Origin: Flavobacteriales bacterium UBA2426
GTDB lineage: Bacteria; Bacteroidota; Bacteroidia; Flavobacteriales_F; PHOS-HE28
NCBI GenBank assembly: GCA_002342985.1
Contig: DDRC01000108.1
Span: 1 to 5,416, forward strand
Direction: 5' to 3'
DNA length: 5,416 nt
Shown here: positions 1-5,416 of the stretch, one piece after another
Position numbering within the stretch: the first letter of the stretch is position 1
Layout: each line of letters begins with the position of its first letter
The notes under the pieces: generated by a model
Seen by the model: only the letters and a program-made list of their open reading frames with translations
What the model was told of the DNA's origin: nothing
Databases searched by the model: none
Translations under genes and position numbers: made by a program

Positions 1-153
1 GGGGCCTGCGGCCTCGTGAAGGCGGAGGTGCAGAAGCAGCTCGACAAGCTCCTGAAAGTGGACGGCAGCAAGCTGTCAGAGCGCCGCATCCGGAAATTCT
101 GCGAAATGGGGGTCGTGCTGATGGCCAAGCCGGAGAAGAAGGCCAAGGGCTGA
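1..153 (+). CDS. accA: Probable acetyl-CoA carboxylase carboxyltransferase subunit alpha, C-terminal end (5' partial)
   Basis: Frame 1 is open from the window edge to a TGA at 151-153 and gives the last 50 residues of a protein whose start lies outside. The visible part is a charged amphipathic helix (VKAEVQKQLDKLLKV) followed by LSERRIRKFCEMGVV and a lysine-rich tail (KPEKKAKG). An R-I-x-K-F-x-x-M-G-V segment near the very end is what I recall at the C-terminus of Bacteroidota AccA, which ends in a helix of this kind. AccA with AccD transfers the carboxyl group from carboxybiotin to acetyl-CoA to make malonyl-CoA for fatty acid synthesis in the cytoplasm. The catalytic core is not in the window, so the call rests on a short tail and on my recollection that accA often lies near dnaB in this phylum. 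It converges on the lipoprotein gene with only 4 bp between the two stop codons. The 11 residues after the conserved GVV look like a lineage-specific extension. Confidence 0.62.
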   Translation, partial: GACGLVKAEVQKQLDKLLKVDGSKLSERRIRKFCEMGVVLMAKPEKKAKG

Positions 154-162
154 GGCCTCAGC
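149..162. repeat. 14-bp perfect palindrome carrying both convergent stop codons
   Basis: GCTGAGGCCTCAGC equals its own reverse complement. The TGA ending the + strand gene (151-153) and the TGA ending the - strand lipoprotein gene (158-160, read as TCA) are mirror images inside it. As RNA it could form a 5-bp stem with a GGCC loop on either transcript. No T-run follows on either side, so I do not call it an intrinsic terminator. Confidence 0.6.
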
Positions 163-1459
163 GGTTCAGCTGTAGCAGGATCGCCCCAACCGGGTGGGGC
201 GCGGTCCATGAAGGGCCCAGCATCCCGGAGACCGGGTCGAGGGGTTGCACTGTAGCGCCCACCGCGGCCGCCACGGTTCCCGCGACCGGGTCATAGGCCA
301 AAGCATTGGCGTCGAGACCCGGCGCGAGCGGGACCACGGCGTTCGCGGCACGATCGAACCGGCTGACACCGGTGGAGAGCGCCAGGATGAAGCGGTCAGG
401 CGAGGCTCGCGCGGCGCACCGGAGCACCTGGCCCGGGAACTCGCGCACCGTGCTTGAGCCTCCCAGCTGCACGTTCACCTCGCGAATGACAGCGCCTGCA
501 GGCGCATTGCCCATGAGCAGCAGCCGCTCGTCATCGATGGCGAACAGCGCAACCGGATCCACCGCGGAGGGGAACTGCGCGAAGACCGCGCCCGACGCGT
601 AGCCGTGCTGCACGAGCGCCCGTTGCTGCGTGACCGGGTTGACGACGGCACTCACGAGGAAGGCGCCCACCACAACGGTGGACTCGCTCACGAATCCCGC
701 CGGCGTGGCCCCATTGAAGAGCTGCGGTCCGTTGGGTGCGAAGCCGCGCACCAATCCGTCACTCGTGCCAACGTAGACGCGCCCATCCGCAGGGTCGGCC
801 GCCAAGCCGTTGAAGTAGAGCTGGCCTCCAGCGCCCGGCCCTGGATTCTGTACCAGCACGGAGCCGGCCGCTGTCCCCAGGTCCCAGCGCTGCAGCGGCC
901 CCGTGAGCGCTCCATGCGTGAACAGCGTGGAGCCGGCGAGGGCCGCCCCGCCCAGCTCGGACAGGGTGGTGAACAGCGCCAAGCCTCCGGCGCTGTCCCT
1001 GCGCGTGACCGGGTAAGGCCCGGCACCGTCGACCGGTGGCAACAGGTACATCGCCCGCACCCGCAAGGGAGCTGCCTGCACCGTGATGCCAAGGAAGGCG
1101 CGCGCATCCGCCTGCCCATCGGAGGCAATAGCGGTGAGCACATAGCTGCCCGTGGCGATGGCCTCGTCCAGCACCGGCAGATCCAATGCAACCGTAGCCG
1201 AGCCAGCCTGGACGGAGGCCGTTACCGCAGGGGTGAGCGGCACGCCGTTGGGGTCGGCGACCAGGACAGTGACCCGCTCCACGAGCCTGTCGTCCGAAAC
1301 GGACACGGATACCGCGATGGTATCAGGCACCGCCACGCTGTATCCCGCTCCAGGCTGCAGGATGCGCACCGTGGGCGGATCGGAGGGCTTGTCCTTCCTG
1401 CAACCCAGCGTCAGCAGCGCAGCGCACCCCCACACCAGCAAGCATTGTTGATCGCGCAC
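158..1459 (-). CDS. Predicted lipoprotein with N-terminal Ig-like domain and propeller-like repeats, function unknown
   Basis: 433 residues. Residues 1-20 are a lipoprotein signal: short n-region with Arg2, hydrophobic stretch 7-18, and a lipobox-like T-L-G-C with Cys20 as the likely lipidated residue. Position -3 is Thr rather than the usual Leu, a looseness I associate with Bacteroidota lipoproteins. Cys20 is followed by RKDKPSD, a charged stretch somewhat like the lipoprotein export signals that send proteins to the cell surface in this phylum. Residues about 28-129 look like an all-beta Ig/PKD-type domain (PPTVRILQPG at the start, GSYVLTAIASDG near the end). Residues about 130-433 hold spaced beta-rich units such as ADPADGRVYVGTSDGLV (221-237) and ALAYDPVAGTVAAAVG (386-401), suggesting a beta-propeller. 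No catalytic motif is visible. The start is a GTG, five codons after an in-frame TAA; the nearby ATG at 1443-1445 is in another frame. No Shine-Dalgarno sequence lies close by. It is divergent from dnaB and convergent with the probable accA. A role as a surface or periplasmic binding protein is inference only. Confidence 0.85.
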   Translation of the reverse strand: MRDQQCLLVWGCAALLTLGCRKDKPSDPPTVRILQPGAGYSVAVPDTIAVSVSVSDDRLVERVTVLVADPNGVPLTPAVTASVQAGSATVALDLPVLDEAIATGSYVLTAIASDGQADARAFLGITVQAAPLRVRAMYLLPPVDGAGPYPVTRRDSAGGLALFTTLSELGGAALAGSTLFTHGALTGPLQRWDLGTAAGSVLVQNPGPGAGGQLYFNGLAADPADGRVYVGTSDGLVRGFAPNGPQLFNGATPAGFVSESTVVVGAFLVSAVVNPVTQQRALVQHGYASGAVFAQFPSAVDPVALFAIDDERLLLMGNAPAGAVIREVNVQLGGSSTVREFPGQVLRCAARASPDRFILALSTGVSRFDRAANAVVPLAPGLDANALAYDPVAGTVAAAVGATVQPLDPVSGMLGPSWTAPHPVGAILLQLNR

Positions 1460-1469
1460 TTGCGCAAGT
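1458..1469. repeat. 12-bp perfect palindrome overlapping the lipoprotein start codon
   Basis: ACTTGCGCAAGT is a perfect palindrome. The GTG start of the - strand lipoprotein gene (1457-1459) overlaps its edge, so the element occupies the last bases before the start. It could be an operator half-site pair for a dimeric regulator, or a small RNA hairpin affecting initiation. Flanking bases do not extend the symmetry. No regulator is known from the sequence, and chance is possible. Confidence 0.4.
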
Positions 1470-1505
1470 TAGCGGGGCTGCGGGGGCTTCCTCCATGGGA
1501 GGCCG

Positions 1506-1514
1506 TTGTCCACA
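1506..1514 (+). promoter_or_regulatory. DnaA-box-like 9-mer upstream of dnaB
   Basis: TTGTCCACA differs from the classical DnaA box TTATCCACA at one position (A3 to G). It lies about 150 bp before the dnaB start, in the divergent intergenic region. It is a single site with no second copy and no AT-rich unwinding region nearby, so this is not a replication origin. DnaA acting on the dnaB promoter is possible, but one 9-mer with a mismatch is weak evidence. Confidence 0.25.
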
Positions 1515-1560
1515 GTCCCGGATGTTAATGCAATGCGACTTCGTTGTTGATAGTTGGCCT

Positions 1561-1605
1561 CCCAGCGGCATTGCCTGCGGCTACATTTGACGCCCTCCCG
1601 CTGGG
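1561..1605. repeat. 8-bp inverted repeat flanking the dnaB -7 box
   Basis: CCCAGCGG at 1561-1568 is matched by its exact reverse complement CCGCTGGG at 1598-1605, with a 29-nt spacer that contains the TACATTTG box. The arms are centred about 37 bp apart. Such symmetry around a promoter core could be a repressor site, or the upstream part could be incidental. The arms are GC-rich, which raises the chance of a random match in this GC-rich DNA. Confidence 0.35.
1582..1589 (+). promoter_or_regulatory. Bacteroidota-type -7 promoter box for dnaB
   Basis: TACATTTG matches the Bacteroidota primary sigma factor -7 consensus TAnnTTTG exactly and points toward dnaB. Transcription would begin near 1595, leaving a leader of about 70 nt. 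The -33 partner (TTTG or TTG) is not at the expected 17-21 bp: the nearest candidate, TTGG at 1554-1557, is 24 bp upstream. A short hairpin (GTCGC at 1612-1616 pairing with GCGAC at 1621-1625, loop ACGA) lies in the predicted leader. The immediate context GGCTACnTTT recurs just before purB. Confidence 0.45.
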
Positions 1606-1665
1606 CGATCGGTCGCACGAGCGACAGCCGAACACCGAATCCCCTGAGCGTCAACATAGAACTCA

Positions 1666-3198
1666 ATGCCAGACCTCTCCGCCAGCCGTTCGCAGGATAA
1701 GCTGCGTGGCGCCCGCCGAAGCTCCTCCTCGCTCTTGACCAGCGCACTGGAGGCCGGCAAGCTCCCTCCCCAAGCCCCCGAACTCGAGCAAGCCGTGCTG
1801 GGGGCCTTGATGCTGGAGCGGAACGCGGTGAACGAGGCCATCGACATCCTGCAGCCGGAGAGTTTCTATGTGGATGCCCACCGCAGGATCTTCGATGCGA
1901 TCCTGAACCTGTTCAGGAACGACAAGCCCATCGACATCCTGACCGTGACCGAAGAGCTGAAGGGCCGGGGGGACCTCGATGCGGTGGGCGGCGCCTTCTA
2001 CATCAGCCAGCTCACCAGCAAAGTGGCCAGCAGCGCCAACGTGGAGTACCACGCGCGCATCATCAGCCAGAAGCACATCCAGCGGGAGCTGATCCGCATC
2101 AGCGCGGAGACCCAGCGCGATGCCTTCGACGACAGCGCCGACGTGTTCGACCTGCTGGACAAGGCGGAGCAGGACCTCTATGCCATCACCAGCGGCAACC
2201 TGAAGCGCAATTATGAGCCGATGAGCGACCTGATCCAGGACGCCATCGCCCAGATCGAGAGCGCGAAGAGCAAGACCGGCGGGGTGAGCGGCGTGCCCAC
2301 CGGATTCGTCCAGCTCGACAAGCTCACCGCCGGGTGGCAGCGCAGCGACATGATCATCGTGGCGGCCCGCCCCGCGATGGGAAAGACGGCCTTCGTCCTG
2401 AGCATGGCGCGCAACATCGCCGTGGAGCAGAAGCGGGCGGTTGCCGTCTTCAGCCTGGAGATGAGCAGTACGCAGCTGGTGACCCGCCTCATCGCGAGCG
2501 AAGCCGGCATCAGCTCCGAGAAATTGCGCAAAGGCGAGCTTTCCGACAGCGAATTCGCCATCCTGCACCAGCACATCTCGCGCCTCACCAACGCCCCGAT
2601 CTTCATCGACGACACACCGGCGCTGAACATCTTCGAGCTCCGCGCCAAGGCCCGCAGGCTGAAGAGCCAGCACAACGTGGACCTGATCATCATCGATTAC
2701 CTGCAGCTGATGACCGGCGGCGGGGAGAACAAGGGCGGGAACCGCGAGCAGGAGATCAGCAGCATTTCCCGCAGCATCAAGAGCATCGCCAAGGAACTTG
2801 ACATCCCCATCATCGCCCTCTCGCAGCTCAGCCGCGCGGTGGAGACACGCGGCGGGGACAAGCGCCCCCAACTGAGCGACCTCCGCGAATCCGGCGCCAT
2901 CGAGCAGGACGCCGACATCGTGTGCTTCCTCTACCGCCCCGAGTACTACAAGATCTACGAGGACGAGAATGGCAGCACCCTTGGCATCGGCGAGGTGATC
3001 GTGGCCAAGCACAGGAACGGCGCCATCGACACCGTCCGCCTGCGCTTCATCCCCGAGCTGGCCAAGTTCGCCGACCTGGAGACGATGTCAGGTACCTTTG
3101 GGGACGGCATGGGATCGGGAGATGGCGGCCTTCGCACCATCACGCGGCCCAGCCGAATGAACGATGACTCCGGCTTCGACGACGCTGCCCCCTTCTGA
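1666..3198 (+). CDS. dnaB: Replicative DNA helicase DnaB
   Basis: Complete 510-residue hexameric 5'-3' helicase that unwinds the replication fork and recruits primase DnaG. Residues about 33-140 are the N-terminal collar domain (LPPQAPELEQAVLGALML, then DILQPESFY). A linker helix follows at about 180-200, and the RecA-like motor runs from about 205 to 465. Visible motifs: TGFVQLDKLTAGWQ (212-225); Walker A ARPAMGKT with Lys240; catalytic Glu265 in FSLEM; Walker B LIIIDYLQL with Asp344; REQEI (360-364); SQLSR (386-390); DLRESGAIEQDAD (405-417); and KHRNG (448-452) with the likely arginine finger Arg450. No intein interrupts these motifs, although DnaB is a known intein target. Residues 1-32 are Ser/Arg-rich and less conserved. 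The tail (about 470-510) is Gly/Ser/Asp-rich and ends in FDDAAPF, resembling the acidic tip of SSB. The ATG at 1666 puts the N-terminus at usual family length; it has no Shine-Dalgarno sequence but A-rich bases before it, as is usual in this phylum. The end overlaps the next gene by 35 nt. Confidence 0.98.
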   Translation: MPDLSASRSQDKLRGARRSSSSLLTSALEAGKLPPQAPELEQAVLGALMLERNAVNEAIDILQPESFYVDAHRRIFDAILNLFRNDKPIDILTVTEELKGRGDLDAVGGAFYISQLTSKVASSANVEYHARIISQKHIQRELIRISAETQRDAFDDSADVFDLLDKAEQDLYAITSGNLKRNYEPMSDLIQDAIAQIESAKSKTGGVSGVPTGFVQLDKLTAGWQRSDMIIVAARPAMGKTAFVLSMARNIAVEQKRAVAVFSLEMSSTQLVTRLIASEAGISSEKLRKGELSDSEFAILHQHISRLTNAPIFIDDTPALNIFELRAKARRLKSQHNVDLIIIDYLQLMTGGGENKGGNREQEISSISRSIKSIAKELDIPIIALSQLSRAVETRGGDKRPQLSDLRESGAIEQDADIVCFLYRPEYYKIYEDENGSTLGIGEVIVAKHRNGAIDTVRLRFIPELAKFADLETMSGTFGDGMGSGDGGLRTITRPSRMNDDSGFDDAAPF

Positions 3199-4459
3199 CC
3201 GCCACCGCCTCACCGCTTTGCTGCTAGCGCTGGCCTTGGCCGTGCCAGGGCTGGCCACCAAGCTGCTCATCCCCATGGATGGCTCGCAGCGCGACCATCT
3301 GAAGGCATACGGCATCGCGTTCTGGACGCTTCAGCGCGATGTGCCGGTGGAGTGGCTGCTCAACTACCGCGGAGGCAGCTTCCTCATCGACCACTACCAG
3401 GTCATCGAGCAGGAGTGCCAGGTGCGCGGGGTGACCTACCAGGTGATCGCCGACGGGCAGGCGGCCGCGATCCTTGGCGAGATCGCCGACCCCGAGGCCA
3501 ACATGGAGGCCGTGAAGCTGGAGAAGCCCCCGAAGATCGCCGTGTACGCCCCCGATGGATTCCAGCCGTGGGACGACGCCGTGGCCTTGGTGATGACCTA
3601 TGCCGAGATCCCCTATGAGCGCATCTATGACCCGCAGGTGATCGCGGGTTCCCTGCCGCAGTACGACTGGCTCCACCTGCACCACGAGGACTTCACCGGG
3701 CAGTACGGCAAGTTCTACCGCAGCTATGCGAACGCCCCATGGTACCGGGCCCAGGTGCAGGAGAGCGAGGCCATGGCGGCCCAGCTCGGATTCGCCAAGG
3801 TGAGCCAGATGAAGCTGGCCGTGGCCACCCGCATCCGCGATTACGTCGCGGGAGGAGGCTACCTGTTCACGATGTGCTCCGGGACGGACAGCTATGACAT
3901 AGCGCTGGCCGCCGAAGGGGTGGACATCTGCGCGGCGGAGTTCGACCACGACCCGATCGACCCGCAATGCCAGCAGAAGCTCGACTTCGACAAGGCCTTC
4001 GCCTTCCGGAACTTCAGGCTGATCACGGACCCGATGATCTACGAGTTCAGCGACATCGACGCCACCGATATCCATGGCCGCATCGGGCAGCCGCGCGACT
4101 TCTTCACCCTCTTCGATTTCAGCGCCAAGTGGGACATCGTGCCCACCATGCTCTGCCAGAGCCATGAGCAGGTGGTGCGGGGGTTCATGGGCCAGACCAC
4201 CGCATTCCGGAAGGACCTGGTGAAGCCGGGCGTGACCGTGATGGGAGAGAACAAGGCGCAGGGCACCGTGAAATACATCCACGGGGAATTCGGACTGGGG
4301 CAATGGACCTTCTTTGGCGGCCACGACCCGGAGGACTACCAGCACATGGTGGGCGACCCGCCCACGGACCTGAGCTTGCACCCCAACTCAGCAGGCTACC
4401 GGCTCATCCTGAACAACATCCTATTCCCAGCGGCGCGCAAGCGGAAGCAGAAGACCTGA
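3164..4459 (+). CDS. Exported conserved Bacteroidota protein, often labelled 'asparagine synthetase B', function unknown
   Basis: 431 residues. Residues 1-31 read as a signal peptide: n-region ending in RHR (13-15), hydrophobic LTALLLALALAVPG (16-29), likely cleavage after Ala31 (GLA|TK), so the product should be periplasmic or secreted. The mature protein begins KLLIPMD and contains LNYRGGSFL, KIAVYAPDG and PWDDAVAL (135-142), HLHHEDFTGQYGKF (171-184), IRDYVAGGGYLFTMCSGTDSYDIAL (224-248, Cys238) and GGHDPEDY (385-392). I recall a Bacteroidota family with these motifs annotated 'asparagine synthetase B', but real AsnB needs an N-terminal Cys2 amidotransferase domain and an ATP-pyrophosphatase domain, and neither is visible. 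The G-G-G-Y-L-F-T-M-C-S-G stretch suggests a class I amidotransferase-like nucleophile elbow; that is inference. The start at 3164 is the only ATG before the hydrophobic core and lies inside the dnaB 3' end, so translation is probably coupled. The C-terminus is basic (RKRKQK). Enzymatic activity and substrate are unknown. Confidence 0.85.
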   Translation: MTPASTTLPPSDRHRLTALLLALALAVPGLATKLLIPMDGSQRDHLKAYGIAFWTLQRDVPVEWLLNYRGGSFLIDHYQVIEQECQVRGVTYQVIADGQAAAILGEIADPEANMEAVKLEKPPKIAVYAPDGFQPWDDAVALVMTYAEIPYERIYDPQVIAGSLPQYDWLHLHHEDFTGQYGKFYRSYANAPWYRAQVQESEAMAAQLGFAKVSQMKLAVATRIRDYVAGGGYLFTMCSGTDSYDIALAAEGVDICAAEFDHDPIDPQCQQKLDFDKAFAFRNFRLITDPMIYEFSDIDATDIHGRIGQPRDFFTLFDFSAKWDIVPTMLCQSHEQVVRGFMGQTTAFRKDLVKPGVTVMGENKAQGTVKYIHGEFGLGQWTFFGGHDPEDYQHMVGDPPTDLSLHPNSAGYRLILNNILFPAARKRKQKT

Positions 4460-4484
4460 GGGCCCACGAGCGACCGGGGCGGGC

Positions 4485-4492
4485 TACCTTTC
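4485..4492 (+). promoter_or_regulatory. Possible -7 box directly upstream of purB
   Basis: TACCTTTC matches TAnnTTTG at all but the last base and lies in the 43-bp gap before purB. It would start transcription only a few bases before the ATG at 4503, giving a nearly leaderless mRNA. The context GGCTACnTTT is shared with the better box before dnaB. No TTG partner lies 17-21 bp upstream, so purB may simply be read through from the preceding genes. Confidence 0.3.
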
Positions 4493-4502
4493 GCACTTTC
4501 CC

Positions 4503-5416
4503 ATGGACCTCGACGCGCTCACCGCCATCTCCCCCATCGACGGCCGCTACCACGACCGCACCCGCAGGCTATCACGCTGGTTCAGCGAGCAGGCGCTGAT
4601 GCGCTACCGCCTGCGCGTTGAGCTTGAGTACTTCCGGTTCCTGTGCGAGGTGCCGCTGCCCGAACTGGCCGGTGCCCCGCTCGATCGGCTGAAGCCCGTG
4701 ATGAGCCGCGTGGAGGCCCTGAGCACCAGCGATGCGCAGCGGATCAAGGACATCGAAAAGGTGACCAACCACGATGTGAAGGCCATCGAGTACTTCCTAA
4801 AGGAGCGCATGGAGGAGGCCGGGTTGGTCGAGCAGCGGGAGTTCGTGCACTTCGCGCTCACCAGCCAGGACGTGAACAACACGGCGCTGCCGCTCCTCCT
4901 CAAGGATTTCCTCTTCGAGTGCTATCTGCCCGATCTCCTTGCACTGCGCGACAGGCTGCATGCCCTTGCCCTTGACTGGGCTCAGGTGCCCATGCTCGCC
5001 CGCACGCACGGACAGCCCGCCTCACCGACACGCCTGGGCAAGGAGTTCCAGGTGTTCGTGGAGCGCATCGATGATCAGCTGCGCCTGCTGCGCGAAGTGC
5101 CCTTCACAGGCAAGTTCGGGGGGGCGACGGGCAACTTCAATGCCCACCACGCGGCCTACCCCGAGCTGGATTGGGTGCAGCTGGCCGACCGGTTCCTCGC
5201 CGAGAAGCTGGGGCTCCGGCGCCAGCAGTTCACCACGCAGATCGACCACTACGATCACTTGGCGGCGCTGATGGATGCCTTCCGCCGCATCAACACCATC
5301 CTGATCGACCTCTGCCGCGATGCGTGGCAGTACATCAGCATGGACTACTTCCGCCAGCGGGTGAAGGCCGGTGAGATCGGCAGCAGCGCCATGCCCCACA
5401 AGGTCAATCCCATCGA
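4503..5416 (+). CDS. purB: Adenylosuccinate lyase, N-terminal two thirds (3' partial)
   Basis: The frame is open from ATG 4503 to the window edge and gives 304 residues of a family usually about 445-456 long, so roughly a third is missing beyond the window. PurB acts twice in purine synthesis, releasing fumarate from SAICAR to give AICAR and from adenylosuccinate to give AMP; it works as a cytoplasmic homotetramer. The start is fixed by the family's N-terminal LTAISPIDGRY (6-16). Further landmarks are KVTNHDVKAIEYFLK, TSQD (120-123), ARTHGQPASPT with His169 as the likely general acid, FGGATGNFNAHH, and the superfamily signature GSSAMPHKVNPI (293-304) with Ser295 as the likely catalytic base. 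All key residues visible so far are present, so the gene appears functional. It resembles the long E. coli-type PurB rather than the shorter Bacillus type. It begins 43 bp after the exported-protein gene on the same strand, with no terminator in between. Confidence 0.97.
   Translation, partial: MDLDALTAISPIDGRYHDRTRRLSRWFSEQALMRYRLRVELEYFRFLCEVPLPELAGAPLDRLKPVMSRVEALSTSDAQRIKDIEKVTNHDVKAIEYFLKERMEEAGLVEQREFVHFALTSQDVNNTALPLLLKDFLFECYLPDLLALRDRLHALALDWAQVPMLARTHGQPASPTRLGKEFQVFVERIDDQLRLLREVPFTGKFGGATGNFNAHHAAYPELDWVQLADRFLAEKLGLRRQQFTTQIDHYDHLAALMDAFRRINTILIDLCRDAWQYISMDYFRQRVKAGEIGSSAMPHKVNPI

Noticed and set aside
605..1528. 307-codon + strand frame opposite the lipoprotein gene
   Set aside because: It is rich in Arg, Gly and His, shows no domain or signal, and lies antisense to a gene with a clear signal peptide. 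Such long shadow frames are expected in GC-rich coding DNA.
1530..1574. 7-bp inverted repeat GCAATGC / GCATTGC with a 31-nt spacer
   Set aside because: Short, not extended on either side, and overlapping the stronger 8-bp repeat; chance is a good explanation.
1501..1665. Replication origin near dnaB
   Set aside because: Only one DnaA-like 9-mer and no AT-rich unwinding tract or box cluster, so an origin is not supported.
1663..3012. 449-codon - strand frame opposite dnaB
   Set aside because: dnaB is certain from its motifs. The antisense frame has the low-complexity HDVGVL/DGAG composition of a mirror frame and no recognisable family.
1666..3198. Intein or frameshift in dnaB
   Set aside because: The motor motifs follow at normal spacing, the length is usual for the family, and no self-splicing motifs interrupt the frame.
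3878..3892. SGTDS as an ATP-pyrophosphatase loop supporting asparagine synthetase
   Set aside because: The true loop is SGGxDS with following domain motifs. Here the second Gly is missing and the preceding GGGYLFTMC fits a different fold better.
3224..4381. 385-codon - strand frame opposite the exported protein gene
   Set aside because: Rich in His, Val, Gly and Leu with no motif, exactly antisense to a conserved protein with a signal peptide; a shadow of codon bias.
4460..4502. Intrinsic terminator between the exported protein gene and purB
   Set aside because: The 43-bp gap contains GGGCCC and GC-rich runs but no stem-loop followed by a T-run.

Overview
The window looks like a chromosomal housekeeping segment from a GC-rich member of the Bacteroidota, probably an uncultured Flavobacteriales-like lineage. 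Three things point there. The DnaB and PurB sequences read closest, from memory, to Bacteroidota forms. The gene after dnaB belongs to a Bacteroidota family usually labelled 'asparagine synthetase B'. The starts lack Shine-Dalgarno sequences, and a TAnnTTTG-type -7 box lies upstream of dnaB. The GC content is high for that phylum (roughly 60-65% by eye, not computed). There are no tRNA or rRNA genes, insertion sequences, CRISPR arrays or phage genes.

Layout: (1) 1-153, + strand, the last 50 codons of a gene that is probably accA (carboxyltransferase alpha subunit of acetyl-CoA carboxylase). (2) 158-1459, - strand, a predicted lipoprotein with an Ig-like domain and a propeller-like repeat region, converging tail-to-tail on the first gene; both stop codons lie in one 14-bp palindrome. 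(3) 1460-1665, a 206-bp divergent intergenic region with a perfect TACATTTG box, an 8-bp inverted repeat around it, a DnaA-box-like 9-mer, and a 12-bp palindrome on the lipoprotein start codon. (4) 1666-3198, + strand, dnaB, complete, with all helicase motifs and a C-terminus resembling the acidic tip of SSB. (5) 3164-4459, + strand, an exported protein of unknown function, possibly with a class I glutamine-amidotransferase-like fold, overlapping dnaB by 35 nt. (6) 4503-5416, + strand, purB, cut by the window edge just after the catalytic signature loop.

The genes do not form a single pathway. AccA (fatty acid synthesis), DnaB (replication) and PurB (purine synthesis) are core growth genes. 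dnaB and the exported-protein gene are very probably co-transcribed and translationally coupled. purB follows after 43 bp and may be read from the same transcript or from its own close promoter. The lipoprotein gene is the accessory element here. I see no obvious new defence or mobile system. The points most worth a second look are the SSB-like tail on DnaB, the overlap joining a cytoplasmic helicase to an exported protein, the unassigned function of that protein, and the small symmetric elements in the divergent promoter region.
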